NCBI RefSeq assembly: GCF_007570835.1
Contig: NZ_SUNC01000004.1
Span: 1 to 64,000 of the forward strand
Direction: 5' to 3'
Source of the DNA: Croceicoccus sediminis
Lineage (GTDB): Bacteria; Pseudomonadota; Alphaproteobacteria; Sphingomonadales; Sphingomonadaceae
DNA: 64,000 bases
This document shows, piece by piece, positions 27,183 to 37,035 of the stretch; position 1 is the first letter of the stretch; the number at the start of each line of letters is the position of its first letter. The notes under the pieces were generated by a model. The model made no database searches and was not told where the DNA came from. It worked only from the letters and a program-made list of their open reading frames with translations. Position numbers and translations under genes: made by a program.

Positions 27183-29486
27183 TCAGCCCGCTTCTATCCG
27201 CACCGGGACGGACTTGGAGGCCGGTGTTTTCGAAATCTCGTCGTGATGTGTGATGGGGACCAGCACGTTGCATTCGGGGTAATAGCCCGCGATCGTGCCG
27301 CGCGGCAGCTTGTAGGCGACGAGCTTCAGCCCGCCCAGTTGCCGCTCCACGTCATCTCCGTCGTAATCGGTGACCAGCCGGACGGTATCGCCATCGGAAA
27401 GGCCTGCTTCGGCAATATCGTCCGGGTTCATCAGGACCACGTCGCGCGTGCCTTCGATCCCGCGGAAGCGGTCCGAATAGCCGTAGACGGTCGTATTGAA
27501 CTGGTCGTTCGACCGCATGGTCAAGAGGCGATAACGCCCGGGCTTGTCCGCAAAGCCCAGCGAGGTCAGCTGCGCCGGGGTGGTGATGACCGCCTTGCCG
27601 CTGTCCGTTTTCCAGACGCGCTCGGCCGCCGGATTGCCGCGCCAGAAACCGCCGGGTTCGAACATGCGCTTGTTGAAATCGTGGAAGTCATGGGGATATG
27701 TCGCCTCGATCAGGTCGCGCACCAGCGAATAGTCGCCGGTCCATTCGTCCCACTTCAGCTTCGGATTGGGGTCTAGCGCAGCCTTCGCAATGCCGGTCAC
27801 GATGGCAAGTTCACTCTTCAGGTGTTCGGAAGCCGGCGGGCGATGCCCGATGGAGCCATTGATCATCGAGAAACTGTCCTCGCTGGTCACTGCCTGATTG
27901 CCGGTCGCCTGCTCGTCGATCTCGGACCGGCCCAGGCAGGGCAGGATATAGGCCGCCTTGCCGGGATAGAGGTGGCTGCGGTTGAGCTTGGTCGAAACCA
28001 TCACGGTCAGGTCCTGTGCGGCCCAGCCCTTCTCCATCCGCTTCTGATCCGGCACCGCGCGCACGAGATTACCGCCAAGCGAGATGAAGCCGCGCACCTT
28101 GCCATCGATCAGGCCCTGGACCGCATCGACGACGTGCATGCCGTCCTTCGTCGGCGGGTCGAAATCGAACAGCTGCTTCAACTTGTCGAGCGGCACGAGA
28201 TGCGCCTTTTCGGCGATGCCGACGGTACGCTGGCCCTGCACATTCGAATGGCCGCGCACGGGACAGCACCCGGTGCCGGGACGGCCGATATTGCCCTTGA
28301 GCAGCAGCAGGTTGACCATCATCGCGATGTTCAGCGCGCCGTGCGTGTGCTGGGTAAAGCCCATGCCATAGACGCCGATGGTCTTTTCGGAATCGATATA
28401 GACCTGCGCCGCATCGCGCAGCGCCGCTTCGGTCAGCCCGCTCGACTTTTCGATATCGGCCCATTTCGCATCGCGGCAAAATGTGACAAATTCGTCGAAA
28501 CCGGTGGTGTGCTGTTCGATGAAGTCGTGGTCGATCACCGCCTTCGTGCCATCGGCCCGCGCCTTGTCGTCCGCCTCGACCACGACCTTGCACAGACCCA
28601 GGATCGCGCCGACGTCGCCGCCCGACTGCAACTGGTGATACTGGTCGGAGATGATCGTCTCCTTGCCGGTCACCATCGCAAGCGGGTTCTGCGGATCGAC
28701 GAACGAGACCAGGCCCTGTTCGATCACCGGGTTGAAAGTGACGATCTTGCCGCCACGATCCTTCAGGGCCTTGAGATTATGGAGGAAACGCGGGCTGTTG
28801 GTGCCCGGGTTCTGGCCGAAGTAGAAGAAGCAGTCGGTCTGATCCAGGTCGTCGAAAGTGACTGTGCCCACCGGCGAACCGATCACCTTGGTCAGGCCAA
28901 CCGATGTGGTCTCGTGACACATGTTGCTGCTTTGCGGCAGGTTGTTGTTGCCATAGGCACGCGCCAGCAAGGCATAGAGATAGCTCGCCTCAAGCCCCGC
29001 ATGTCCGGACGCGTAGAAGACAACGTCTTCACGCGGCAGGTCGCGCAGGATCGCGCCGATTTGGGCAAACGCGTCGTTCCATTCAATCGGGACATAACGA
29101 TCCGATGCCGCGTCGTACCTCATCGGGTGCGTCAGACGGCCCGAAAGCTCCAGCTCGTGATCGGACCACTCGCGAAGTTCGGCGACGGTATGCCCCTCTG
29201 CTGCGAAGAATTCCGGGGTGCAGCGATCATGCGTCGCTTCCCACAAGGTCGCCTTGGCGCCGTTCTCGCAAAATTCGAAGGCCGAGTAGTTTGCAGGCTT
29301 CGGCCACGCGCAGGAAACGCACATGACGCCCTTCGGCTTGTTCAGGCGGCGCAGGCTGTCCAGCGCACCGGGCGATGCCCAGGTTTCGCCGTAGATACTG
29401 GCGATGCCTTTCATCGATCCCCAGCCACCCGCCGGGCCAGGAGCGTGGGGAAGATCCTTGGTTTCATCCGCCATATCGTCCGCCAT
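27183..29486 (-). CDS. FdhF/YdeP-family molybdopterin oxidoreductase
   Basis: A 767-residue member of the formate dehydrogenase-like YdeP group. An N-terminal Cys cluster (CVSCAWPKP, then FCENGAKAT) could hold an Fe-S cluster. The middle part has molybdopterin-binding segments (GYGMGFTQHTHG region, PGTGCCPVRGHSNVQG), and the C-terminal molydopterin dinucleotide-binding domain starts around residue 640. No twin-arginine signal is seen, so it should be cytoplasmic. YdeP in E. coli is linked to acid resistance, and formate oxidation has not been firmly shown. The substrate here is unknown. Confidence 0.88.
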   Translation of the reverse strand: MADDMADETKDLPHAPGPAGGWGSMKGIASIYGETWASPGALDSLRRLNKPKGVMCVSCAWPKPANYSAFEFCENGAKATLWEATHDRCTPEFFAAEGHTVAELREWSDHELELSGRLTHPMRYDAASDRYVPIEWNDAFAQIGAILRDLPREDVVFYASGHAGLEASYLYALLARAYGNNNLPQSSNMCHETTSVGLTKVIGSPVGTVTFDDLDQTDCFFYFGQNPGTNSPRFLHNLKALKDRGGKIVTFNPVIEQGLVSFVDPQNPLAMVTGKETIISDQYHQLQSGGDVGAILGLCKVVVEADDKARADGTKAVIDHDFIEQHTTGFDEFVTFCRDAKWADIEKSSGLTEAALRDAAQVYIDSEKTIGVYGMGFTQHTHGALNIAMMVNLLLLKGNIGRPGTGCCPVRGHSNVQGQRTVGIAEKAHLVPLDKLKQLFDFDPPTKDGMHVVDAVQGLIDGKVRGFISLGGNLVRAVPDQKRMEKGWAAQDLTVMVSTKLNRSHLYPGKAAYILPCLGRSEIDEQATGNQAVTSEDSFSMINGSIGHRPPASEHLKSELAIVTGIAKAALDPNPKLKWDEWTGDYSLVRDLIEATYPHDFHDFNKRMFEPGGFWRGNPAAERVWKTDSGKAVITTPAQLTSLGFADKPGRYRLLTMRSNDQFNTTVYGYSDRFRGIEGTRDVVLMNPDDIAEAGLSDGDTVRLVTDYDGDDVERQLGGLKLVAYKLPRGTIAGYYPECNVLVPITHHDEISKTPASKSVPVRIEAG

Positions 29487-29692
29487 CCTTCGCTCCTTCT
29501 TTTTCAGCTGATCGCAGCATGACCCGTGCGTACAAAGCCATGCTGCGCCTCTCCAACGCTGGAAGCAGGAATGCTATCCCGCTACTCTACGTGCAAGATT
29601 ATTTTGTTTTTTCTGTAACTATCTTCGACGCGCCGATCGAGCTGAGCGACAGGGCGGCACATCCGCCATCCTCTGGCCCCGCCGCGCCCCTT

Positions 29693-30331
29693 CTAATCAG
29701 CAAGCGACGAGACGGCGGAGACAATCGGCTCTTCGCCCGCGATCAATTCGAACGTGAGATTTTCTGGAGCATCGTCCGTCGTGCAGGCAGCAAGCGTCGC
29801 GGCGACGTCGGAGCGCGCGATCTCTCCGCTCGGCAGTTTATCCGTGGCGGCGATCCTGACCTTTCCGGTTCCGCCATCATCGGTCAGGCTTGTGGGGCGC
29901 ACGATTACATGGCGCAGCGAACTGGCTCTCAGGTAATCGTCGGCTGCGCCCTTGGCGACAAGATAATCGCGCAGTTCGTCCGGTCCGCGGTCAGGCTCTC
30001 CCGCCGCCATCGAACTCAGCATCACGAAGCGCCCGACGCCCGCGTCTTGCGCCGCGTCGACCAGATTGATCGCCCCATCGCGATCGACTTCCCCGACCGC
30101 CTTGCCGCCACTGCCCGCAGCGAAAACGACGACATCAGCATTCGAAACGGGTTCGCGCAGCGTCGACTTGTCCGTAATATCGGCGACGACCGGAACGCCC
30201 CCAGCGTCCCTGACACGCGCGACCTTATCCTCGGAATGGACGAGGCCGGTCACCTGGTGACCGCCATCGGCAAGCTCCTTAACCAGCTTGTTTCCGATGG
30301 CGCCGGCGGCCCCTGCGACGAGAATTTTCAT
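29693..30331 (-). CDS. Atypical short-chain dehydrogenase/NAD(P)-binding protein
   Basis: A 212-residue protein of the YwnB/SDR_a5 type. The N-terminal Rossmann motif GAAGAIGNKL is present, with SSMAA and Y-x3-K (YLVAK) at the usual catalytic places. These proteins resemble flavin reductases and NmrA-like proteins, and substrates are mostly unknown. The start ATG 30331 has a strong AGGAG site; a 14-codon upstream extension is rejected. It is divergent from the DJ-1-like gene; the 277 bases between them hold no gene I can support. Confidence 0.83.
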   Translation of the reverse strand: MKILVAGAAGAIGNKLVKELADGGHQVTGLVHSEDKVARVRDAGGVPVVADITDKSTLREPVSNADVVVFAAGSGGKAVGEVDRDGAINLVDAAQDAGVGRFVMLSSMAAGEPDRGPDELRDYLVAKGAADDYLRASSLRHVIVRPTSLTDDGGTGKVRIAATDKLPSGEIARSDVAATLAACTTDDAPENLTFELIAGEEPIVSAVSSLAD

Positions 30332-30608
30332 GATGATCTCCTGAATTGGTTGCCCCTCTAACGATCGGGACATCCGTTTCTATCCGGACGGCGAGGACAA
30401 ACTGGCCAAGGCGTGGCGGAACAACGCCCGCTTAGCGAACGCAACCCCGGCGCGCCACGCAGGGCGGTACCGCCGTTTTCGCCCACTCCCTTTCGGTTTC
30501 GGTGGGGATAATATCGAAACGCGGAAACCGCAGGCCCGATCAAGGGTTCGTCAGGCAAGGGGCGCTTATGCAACCCATGCCCCAGCCCGACAAAAAGGAA
30601 CCGAGCGA

Positions 30609-31289
30609 ATGAAAATCCTGATGGTTTTGACCAGCCACGACAAGCTGGGAGACACGGGCAAGAAAACCGGCTTCTGGCTCGAAGAATTCGCTGCACCCTA
30701 TTATGTCCTCAAGGACGCAGGCCACGAGATCACGCTCGCCAGTCCGGCGGGCGGTCAGCCGCCGCTCGATCCCAAGTCCGACGAACCCGACGCGCAGACC
30801 GATGCCACCAACCGTTTCAAGAATGACGAGGCCGCACAGGCGCAACTCGCCTCGACCGAAAAGCTCGACACCATCGACGTCTCGAAATTCGACGGCGTCT
30901 TCTATCCGGGCGGTCACGGCCCACTATGGGACCTTGCGCAAAGCCCGGTTTCGAAGGCCATTATCGAGAATGCCCTCGCCGCGGACAAACCCGTCGCGCT
31001 TGTCTGCCACGCGCCCGCCGTTCTGAAAAACGTCACCGCACCCAGTGGTGATCCGATCGTCAAGGGGCGCAAGGTCACCGGCTTCACGAACCAGGAGGAA
31101 GAGGCCGTCGGCCTTACCGATGTCGTCCCCTTCCTGCTCGAAGACGTGCTGATCGAACAGGGTGGCACCTTTTCTAAGCAAGGCGTTTTCGAGCCTTACG
31201 TGGTGCAGGACGGACTGCTGATCACGGGGCAGAACCCGCCTTCCAGTGAACCGGCGGCTGAAAAGCTTCTGGAAGCGCTGAAAAAATAA
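30609..31289 (+). CDS. DJ-1/PfpI-family protein (type 1 glutamine amidotransferase fold)
   Basis: A 226-residue protein related to Hsp31/YhbO-type glyoxalases and chaperones. The reactive Cys133 lies in the nucleophile elbow ALVCHAPAVL, followed by His134; an acidic residue in WLEEFAAPYY (~25) completes the usual site, and FYPGGHGP is the family oxyanion loop. Likely a stress protein dealing with methylglyoxal or damaged protein. It stands alone with its own upstream region. Confidence 0.87.
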   Translation: MKILMVLTSHDKLGDTGKKTGFWLEEFAAPYYVLKDAGHEITLASPAGGQPPLDPKSDEPDAQTDATNRFKNDEAAQAQLASTEKLDTIDVSKFDGVFYPGGHGPLWDLAQSPVSKAIIENALAADKPVALVCHAPAVLKNVTAPSGDPIVKGRKVTGFTNQEEEAVGLTDVVPFLLEDVLIEQGGTFSKQGVFEPYVVQDGLLITGQNPPSSEPAAEKLLEALKK

Positions 31290-31373
31290 CGGGCTGGCAC
31301 GGGGTGGCAGGTGTGTGGCGACGCGCTTGCCCCCGCCCTGCCCTGCCCGCCTGGACAAAGTCCGCCGGTCCCC

Positions 31374-31760
31374 TCAGACCCCCTTGCGGAACTCGGCAAG
31401 CTGCGCGGAATCGAAATACTCGTCGACGCGGGTGATCCTGCCATCGGCAACCGCACAGACGACGCAGGCCGGCATATTCAACCTTGCGCCATCATGCACG
31501 CGCGTGCCGCGCAGGACGTGCTGCTGCACGAAACCGCCGGGAAACACCTCGACCCGGCGATCGTCGTAAACGCGGTCCGCAATCCGCGACACCATGCCGG
31601 TGATGCCAACGCGATTGGCCTCGAGATTCTGGGTCTCCCCGTCCGTGTTGTGCCAGATTTCGACGTCCGGCGCGTAGCAGGCGGCAAAGCCCTCGATGTC
31701 GCCCTGTTCTATGCAATCGAAAAAGCGCCGGGCCAGTTCGCGCACGGATGCTGCGTCCAT
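31374..31760 (-). CDS. NTF2-like (SnoaL/ketosteroid isomerase fold) protein
   Basis: A 128-residue cone-shaped-fold protein. The helix RELARRFFDCIEQGD followed by YAPDVEIWHN is typical of the SnoaL-like family. Members are isomerases, hydrolases or binding proteins, so no reaction can be assigned. It lies downstream of the STN receptor gene on the same strand, separated by a perfect hairpin. Confidence 0.78.
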   Translation of the reverse strand: MDAASVRELARRFFDCIEQGDIEGFAACYAPDVEIWHNTDGETQNLEANRVGITGMVSRIADRVYDDRRVEVFPGGFVQQHVLRGTRVHDGARLNMPACVVCAVADGRITRVDEYFDSAQLAEFRKGV

Positions 31761-31778
31761 TCATCGATCTCCCGATAG

Positions 31779-31811
31779 GGCTGGCATGCACCGGTATCGT
31801 GCATGCCAGCC
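31779..31811 (-). terminator. Perfect 13-bp hairpin after the STN receptor gene
   Basis: Stem GGCTGGCATGCAC / GTGCATGCCAGCC with a seven-base loop, 49 bases downstream of the receptor stop. The stem is strong but no T-run follows, so it may be a transcript-end or mRNA-stability structure. Confidence 0.5.
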
Positions 31812-31859
31812 GTTCAAGCCTTCGGTCCGTTACCGGCCCGATGAGCGCGCGCCTTTCGG

Positions 31860-34523
31860 TCAGTAGGTGTAGCTGAGCTGGACCCCGTAAGTCTTCGCCT
31901 TGCCAAGATACCGCGCCGCCGTATCGGAGGCGTTTCGCACGTTCAGAACGTAATATTCGTTGAATATGTTCTTGCCATAGGCACCGATGCGCAAACGCCC
32001 ATCATTGAACGTCATCCCGGCACGAACGTCGACAAGCGTATAGCTTGGCAGGCGGTTCTGGATAAGGTCTGCCGGATCGGCATTGACCGGGTTTTCGTCG
32101 CCGCCGATGACGGTCGTGGTGTCGGACTTGTAGTTGACGCTGCCGCCTACGTAGAGCGACGTGGCATCGGAGACTGGAACGTTGAAGGTCGGGTTGATGC
32201 TGAACTGCCATTTCGGCGTGAACGGAAGCCGCGTCCCGGCAAAATCGCCGGCGACGTTCGCGCCGTTGATGCCGGTGTAGCTGTCGATCTTGCCGTCGAC
32301 ATAAGTGACCGCGCTATCGATCGTCAGCCCCTCCACCGGACGGAAGCTCAACTCAAGCTCCCCGCCCCGGATCGAAGCCTCTGGAATGTTCAGCACCGCG
32401 TCGAGCGTGCCGAACGGCGGTGCGATGAACTTTCCGCGGACCTGCTTGTCCTTGTAGTCGTAATAGAACGCGGCACCGTTCAACTGGAGAATACGGTCCA
32501 GCAGCGTTGCCTTGAAGCCGCCTTCGTAAGCCATCAGCGACTCCTGCCGCACAGGCAGCATGTTGCGGAACGAACTTCCCGAAGCGGTCGCGAAGGACCC
32601 CGCCTTGTAGCCCTTTGCCGCGTTGGCATAGAACAGGAGGTCACGGCTGGGTTTCCAGTCGATACCGGCCCGCCACGACAGGTTATCCTCGTGCAGCGTG
32701 TCGGCATATTCGCCGGGCGCGCCGGGCTCTACCCCGTTAATCGTCTCGCCAAGATCGTTGGCCAGAAAGCACGTGCCGACCGGATAGGTGCCATAGGCGC
32801 CGCCCAGAACGATGTCGTAGAAAAAGCCGCCAGTATTGTTCGGCTCACCTGAGAAATCGGCGTTGCAGGTCCGGCCCTTGTTCTTGCTGTCGGTATAGCG
32901 CAACCCGCCCTTCAGGGTGACCGTGGGCACGACGTCGTATTCCACGTTTCCAAAGACCGCGAGGTTCGTGATCTTCTGGGTATTGCTGAAGGTCGACTGG
33001 CTGATCGGATATCCCAGCACCGCGCCAAGGAACAGGGTGTTGGACGAGGCGGAGAAGTCACCGTCGCCGCTCTGGTCGGTCTTGGAACGCTCGGCATTGC
33101 CGCCCACGATCCAGCGCACGTCCGATGCACCACCGTTGCTGAGGCGGAGTTCCTGGTTGATCGTCTTGATGTGCCCGACCTGGTCGTACTGACCCGCAGA
33201 GAACGGGGTGCCGTCGTAATCGACCACCTTGTGCGTCTTGTAGGTCGCAGCCGAAGTGAGCGAGGTCAGCGTGACGTCGCCGCCCAGCTCGATATCGGCG
33301 CGCAGCGATCCGTGCGCCATCCGCGTCCGGCCGGAAATCGAATCCACGTCCCAGTCGGCGTCTCGCGGATTGTCTGTCACCGGATAGGCGTCGGCATAAT
33401 CGGTGATGAAACCAAATCCCGGCGGACGGGTGATGTGGAGGCCGATGAACTGTGCCGCCAGCGGGTCGCTGTCGTCGATCCACCCATTGACGTTCGCCTG
33501 AATGCGCACGGTTTCCGAAGGCTCGAAATCGAGCAGGAGGCGGCCCATGACGTTGCGGGTCTTGCCGTTGCGACCGTCAGGGCCATCGGGACGGCTGCGG
33601 CTGACCTGCCAGGCATCCCCTTGCTCGGTCCGCATGGCGAGCCGGGCTTTCAGCTTGTCGGTCAAGGGCCCGCTGACATAACCCTCGGCATTCACCTCGT
33701 TGAAGCGGCCGTAGCTGACCTGCATTCCGGCGGCCATGCTGTTGGTCGGCTTGGCCGTGACGTAGTTGATGGCACCGCCGGTCGAGTTCTGACCGAAAAG
33801 CGTTCCCTGCGGCCCTTTCAGCACCTCGATCCGCTCAAGATCGTAGGCCGAGTGGCTGGCGAGCACCGAAAACGCCAGCGGTGCCTGGTCCTGATAGACG
33901 GTAACCGCGGCAATCGCGCCGATCGACGCTTCGTTGAAGCCGACGCCGCGCAAGGTGAAGACCGGCGTATTCGTCGCGGTGTTCGCATAAGTAAGACCGG
34001 GCACCGAGTTCGCGATGTCCTGCAGCGAAGTCACCTGACGCTCGCGCAGTGTTTCGCCTGAAAGCACCTGCACGGTCAGGCCGACGTCGTTCAGGCGCTG
34101 CTCGCGCTTGTTCGCGGTGACGATGATCTCGCGCCCGATGACCGGCTCGGCCTCGGACGCTGTCGGAGCGGGCGCTGCGACACTGGCCTGCATCGCTTCG
34201 ACCACGATCGATCCGGCGCTTGTCTTGCGGTAGGTGAGGCCCGTTCCCTGAAGCAGGCGGGACAAACCTTCTTCGACCGTCATCGTGCCGTTGAGCGCCC
34301 TTGCCCGCATGCCGCGTGTCAGGTCGCTTCGGAAGTAAATTTCCTTCCCGCTCTGCCGCGCCAGATCGGTCAGCGCCGTGCCTAGATCCTGTGCCGCGAT
34401 GGTGTAGCTGACCCGCCTTTCGGCCTGCTGCGCACTGGCGACACCCGGAACAACTGCCAGGCTGGCGCACGCTGCCATGAAAGCGGCGCGCATACGGAGG
34501 TTGTCTTTGGTGAACCTCATCAT
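31860..34523 (-). CDS. TonB-dependent receptor with STN signalling domain
   Basis: An 887-residue outer-membrane transducer. The signal peptide (about 1-31, ASA-QQ) is followed by a secretin/TonB N-terminal (STN) domain (~38-90), a plug with the TonB-box-like EIIVTANKREQ near 132 and VEVLKGPQGTLFGQNSTGG, and a 22-strand barrel ending in aromatic YTY. STN domains let the loaded receptor signal through an anti-sigma factor. The FecI/FecR pair lies upstream on the same strand with an MFS gene between, so this receptor probably senses and imports its own inducer. Two ATGs (34523, 34520) fit the GAGAGGA site. Whether the ligand is an iron chelate or an organic compound is not known. Confidence 0.92.
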   Translation of the reverse strand: MMRFTKDNLRMRAAFMAACASLAVVPGVASAQQAERRVSYTIAAQDLGTALTDLARQSGKEIYFRSDLTRGMRARALNGTMTVEEGLSRLLQGTGLTYRKTSAGSIVVEAMQASVAAPAPTASEAEPVIGREIIVTANKREQRLNDVGLTVQVLSGETLRERQVTSLQDIANSVPGLTYANTATNTPVFTLRGVGFNEASIGAIAAVTVYQDQAPLAFSVLASHSAYDLERIEVLKGPQGTLFGQNSTGGAINYVTAKPTNSMAAGMQVSYGRFNEVNAEGYVSGPLTDKLKARLAMRTEQGDAWQVSRSRPDGPDGRNGKTRNVMGRLLLDFEPSETVRIQANVNGWIDDSDPLAAQFIGLHITRPPGFGFITDYADAYPVTDNPRDADWDVDSISGRTRMAHGSLRADIELGGDVTLTSLTSAATYKTHKVVDYDGTPFSAGQYDQVGHIKTINQELRLSNGGASDVRWIVGGNAERSKTDQSGDGDFSASSNTLFLGAVLGYPISQSTFSNTQKITNLAVFGNVEYDVVPTVTLKGGLRYTDSKNKGRTCNADFSGEPNNTGGFFYDIVLGGAYGTYPVGTCFLANDLGETINGVEPGAPGEYADTLHEDNLSWRAGIDWKPSRDLLFYANAAKGYKAGSFATASGSSFRNMLPVRQESLMAYEGGFKATLLDRILQLNGAAFYYDYKDKQVRGKFIAPPFGTLDAVLNIPEASIRGGELELSFRPVEGLTIDSAVTYVDGKIDSYTGINGANVAGDFAGTRLPFTPKWQFSINPTFNVPVSDATSLYVGGSVNYKSDTTTVIGGDENPVNADPADLIQNRLPSYTLVDVRAGMTFNDGRLRIGAYGKNIFNEYYVLNVRNASDTAARYLGKAKTYGVQLSYTY

Positions 34524-34687
34524 TCCTCTCCCTCAAGTCCGAGTTTTCTCTGGACTGCATGACACGACGCATGACGGCGGCCGGACCGCAAAGAAAATTG
34601 ATACCCCCCGCATCGCAGGCGTGTCAAAGCCGCCGCGCCGTCGCGGCACCTCATCGTGTCAGGCGAATACAGTGCAGCGCGCAGCCG

Positions 34688-35884
34688 CTATGCAGCAACC
34701 GCCATCCTCGCGCGCAGAGAGGGAATGAGGGTCGCCAGCAAGGCCGCGGCCAGCACCAGCGCGGCGGCCATGAATGTGAATCCCCATGCGAAATTGCCGG
34801 TCGAACTGACCAGGCGCCCGATTATCCAAGGGGCGAGCGCGCCGCCAAACTGGCCCATTGTATTTATCGCCCCGATAAAGGCACCGTTGCCCCCTTCAGG
34901 TGCCAGTTCCAGGACGATAGCGCCCAGCGAAGTGAAGCTGCCATAAAGGAAGAATGCCGCGCCCGAGAGCCCGGCAACCGATATGGCGAGGCTCGGAGCG
35001 GAGTAGGCCAGGTACAGCGACAGGGCCGCACCCAGGTAGCATGCGATCTGCATGTGCGCCCTGTAATGATAAAGGATCGCGCTTCCCAGCCAGCCCGACA
35101 CCAGCAGTCCGACCAGCGCGAAGAAATACGGCACCGAACCGAGCAGACCCAGCTCCTTGATCTCGATGCCATGCGCGGAAGAAAGGTAGGAAGGCATCCA
35201 GCCGAGGTATCCCCAATAGGCGATATTGAAGAACACGAACATGCCGCCGATAATCCAGAGGTGCCGATTCATGGCGATTTGACGCAAGCTCGCGCCATTC
35301 TCCGAATTAGCGACCGGCCTGACCGTGCGCTGGGCCGGGATGAGGAAGTAGTTGATCGCACACGCGATCAGGGCCGGAATGGCGAGAAATCCGAATAACC
35401 ACCGCCAATCCAGAATTCCCAGAAGGAAGCCGACGATCGGCCCGGCGATCATCGGCGCAATCGCCAGTGCAGACGTAGAGAACGCCAGCGCGCGGCTACG
35501 CTCTACAGAAGTGAAATTATCACCGATTGCCTTGAACACGCTGGAATTGGACAGCCCCTCCGAAAGCCCAAACAGCAGCCGGACGAAGACAAAGGCACCA
35601 AGCGTCGCGACAAGGCCGGTGAGGCCGGTGAAAAGAGCCCACAGGATCGGGGTGATGATCAGGACAGGCCGTACGCCCCAGCGATCCGCGAACATGCCGC
35701 CCGGCAGATGGCCCATCATGTAACCGATAGAGAACGACGACAGCACGAGCCCGAACTCCTCGTAGCTCAGCGCCATACCGACCATGATCGCCGGCGCGGC
35801 AAAGCTGATCGCGATGCGGTCGATGTAATTGACGATCTGAAAGTACCAGAGCGCTCCGAGTAGCTTGGATTTCGCCTGCATCAT
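34688..35884 (-). CDS. MFS transporter (ACS-like)
   Basis: A 398-residue, 12-helix major facilitator. The loop 2-3 motif GGMFADRWGVRP is the MFS A-motif, and the overall N-terminus (NYIDRIAISFAAPAI) resembles the anion:cation symporter group that takes up organic acids. It sits between fecR and the STN receptor, 164 bases from the receptor, so it would carry the ligand, or a product of it, across the inner membrane. The two gaps around it (92 and 164 bases) contain no gene. Confidence 0.88.
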   Translation of the reverse strand: MMQAKSKLLGALWYFQIVNYIDRIAISFAAPAIMVGMALSYEEFGLVLSSFSIGYMMGHLPGGMFADRWGVRPVLIITPILWALFTGLTGLVATLGAFVFVRLLFGLSEGLSNSSVFKAIGDNFTSVERSRALAFSTSALAIAPMIAGPIVGFLLGILDWRWLFGFLAIPALIACAINYFLIPAQRTVRPVANSENGASLRQIAMNRHLWIIGGMFVFFNIAYWGYLGWMPSYLSSAHGIEIKELGLLGSVPYFFALVGLLVSGWLGSAILYHYRAHMQIACYLGAALSLYLAYSAPSLAISVAGLSGAAFFLYGSFTSLGAIVLELAPEGGNGAFIGAINTMGQFGGALAPWIIGRLVSSTGNFAWGFTFMAAALVLAAALLATLIPSLRARMAVAA

Positions 35885-35976
35885 CTTCCTGACTTTTTTA
35901 TTCTTGATATCGGCTCGAAGCTTCAGGGAAGCCTCGGCAAAACAACGTCACCAAATTCATCTGGCCAGGTCTCGGC

Positions 35977-37035
35977 CTAATTGCGCAGGGTAAGGCGCGG
36001 CGCTCCGTTTTCGGCGTGCATGACTTCGATGGGAAACATTTCGCGCAGGGCCTGCGAAAAATGTTCGGGATCGTTCGACTGGAAAACACCTGTCACGCGG
36101 TAATCGCCGATCTTGCGGTCGGCGATCGTGATCGGCTTTGCGGTGTAGCGGTTGACCTCCGCCACCGCCTCGTGAAGCGGCGTGTCGTTGAATACCAGCA
36201 ACCCGCCTTTCCAGGTCGCCACCTGCCGCGTGTCAATCGGCGTGACGGCAAGCGGCCCGATCGGCTCGATCACCAGGGATTCCCCTGCCGACAGCGAAAG
36301 TTCGCGGATCGGCTGTCCGACCTTCGCGGCGTCAGGCCCCGGCGCGGCGCGGACGCGGACCGAGCCTTCGATCATCGCGACCTCCACGTCCTCTCCTTCG
36401 ATACGCACATTGAAAGTCGTGCCCGTCGCCGTGATCAACTGGCCCTTGGCATAGACCTCGAACGGGCGCGGATCGCCATGCGCCACTTCGAAAAGGGCTT
36501 GGCCTTTCACGAGATGGATCGCGCGCGCCGTGCCGCCGAAATCGACCCGCAACTCGCTTCCGGTGTCCAGTGTCGCGACCGACCGGTCCGGCAAGACGAT
36601 CGATTTCCGCTCGCCCAGCGCCGTGCGATAGACATCGACCGGGGCATGGACCACCTGGCCGATCTCGGGCTTCGGCGTGCTGACCAAGGGCTGCTGGTGA
36701 CCGGCCCAGATCGCCCATAGCGCGACCGATGCCGCAATCGCGGTAATCGCGCTCACCCACCTGCGGACGGTTTGCTGCCCCCCGCCGCTGGCCGCCAGGG
36801 CCGACTGCCGCATTTCCAGCAGTTCAGGCTCACCAGCATGCCGTGCCATCGCGTCCAACGCGTGCAGGGCATTGTCATAGGCGACGATGTGCGCCTCATC
36901 CTCGCCCAGCCAGTTTGCCAGCCGGTCCTGATCCGCTGTGCTGAGCGGGCTCTGCTCCTGCAGCAAGACCCATTTCGCCGCCGTATTGCTGGCCTCGGCC
37001 GGTCGTCCCGGACGCCTGATCTGCACCGCGCTCAT
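35977..37035 (-). CDS. FecR-type anti-sigma regulator
   Basis: A 352-residue cell-surface-signalling protein. The cytoplasmic N-terminal DUF4880-like domain (~15-65) binds the sigma factor, one membrane helix lies at ~92-110, and the periplasmic FecR domain (~130-240; LPDRSVATLDTGSELRVDF, FEVAHGDPRPFEV) is followed by a C-terminal STN/DUF4974-like part (~265-352) that contacts the receptor. Its start overlaps the sigma gene stop by four bases. Confidence 0.9.
   Translation of the reverse strand: MSAVQIRRPGRPAEASNTAAKWVLLQEQSPLSTADQDRLANWLGEDEAHIVAYDNALHALDAMARHAGEPELLEMRQSALAASGGGQQTVRRWVSAITAIAASVALWAIWAGHQQPLVSTPKPEIGQVVHAPVDVYRTALGERKSIVLPDRSVATLDTGSELRVDFGGTARAIHLVKGQALFEVAHGDPRPFEVYAKGQLITATGTTFNVRIEGEDVEVAMIEGSVRVRAAPGPDAAKVGQPIRELSLSAGESLVIEPIGPLAVTPIDTRQVATWKGGLLVFNDTPLHEAVAEVNRYTAKPITIADRKIGDYRVTGVFQSNDPEHFSQALREMFPIEVMHAENGAPRLTLRN

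Noticed and set aside
27822-29522. 566-codon plus-strand open frame
   Set aside because: Antisense to the molybdoprotein gene, without motifs or a ribosome site.
31786-31804. TGCA-N9-TGCA as another regulon site
   Set aside because: It is part of a 13-bp GC-rich hairpin after a gene, outside the catabolic block and with the wrong spacing.
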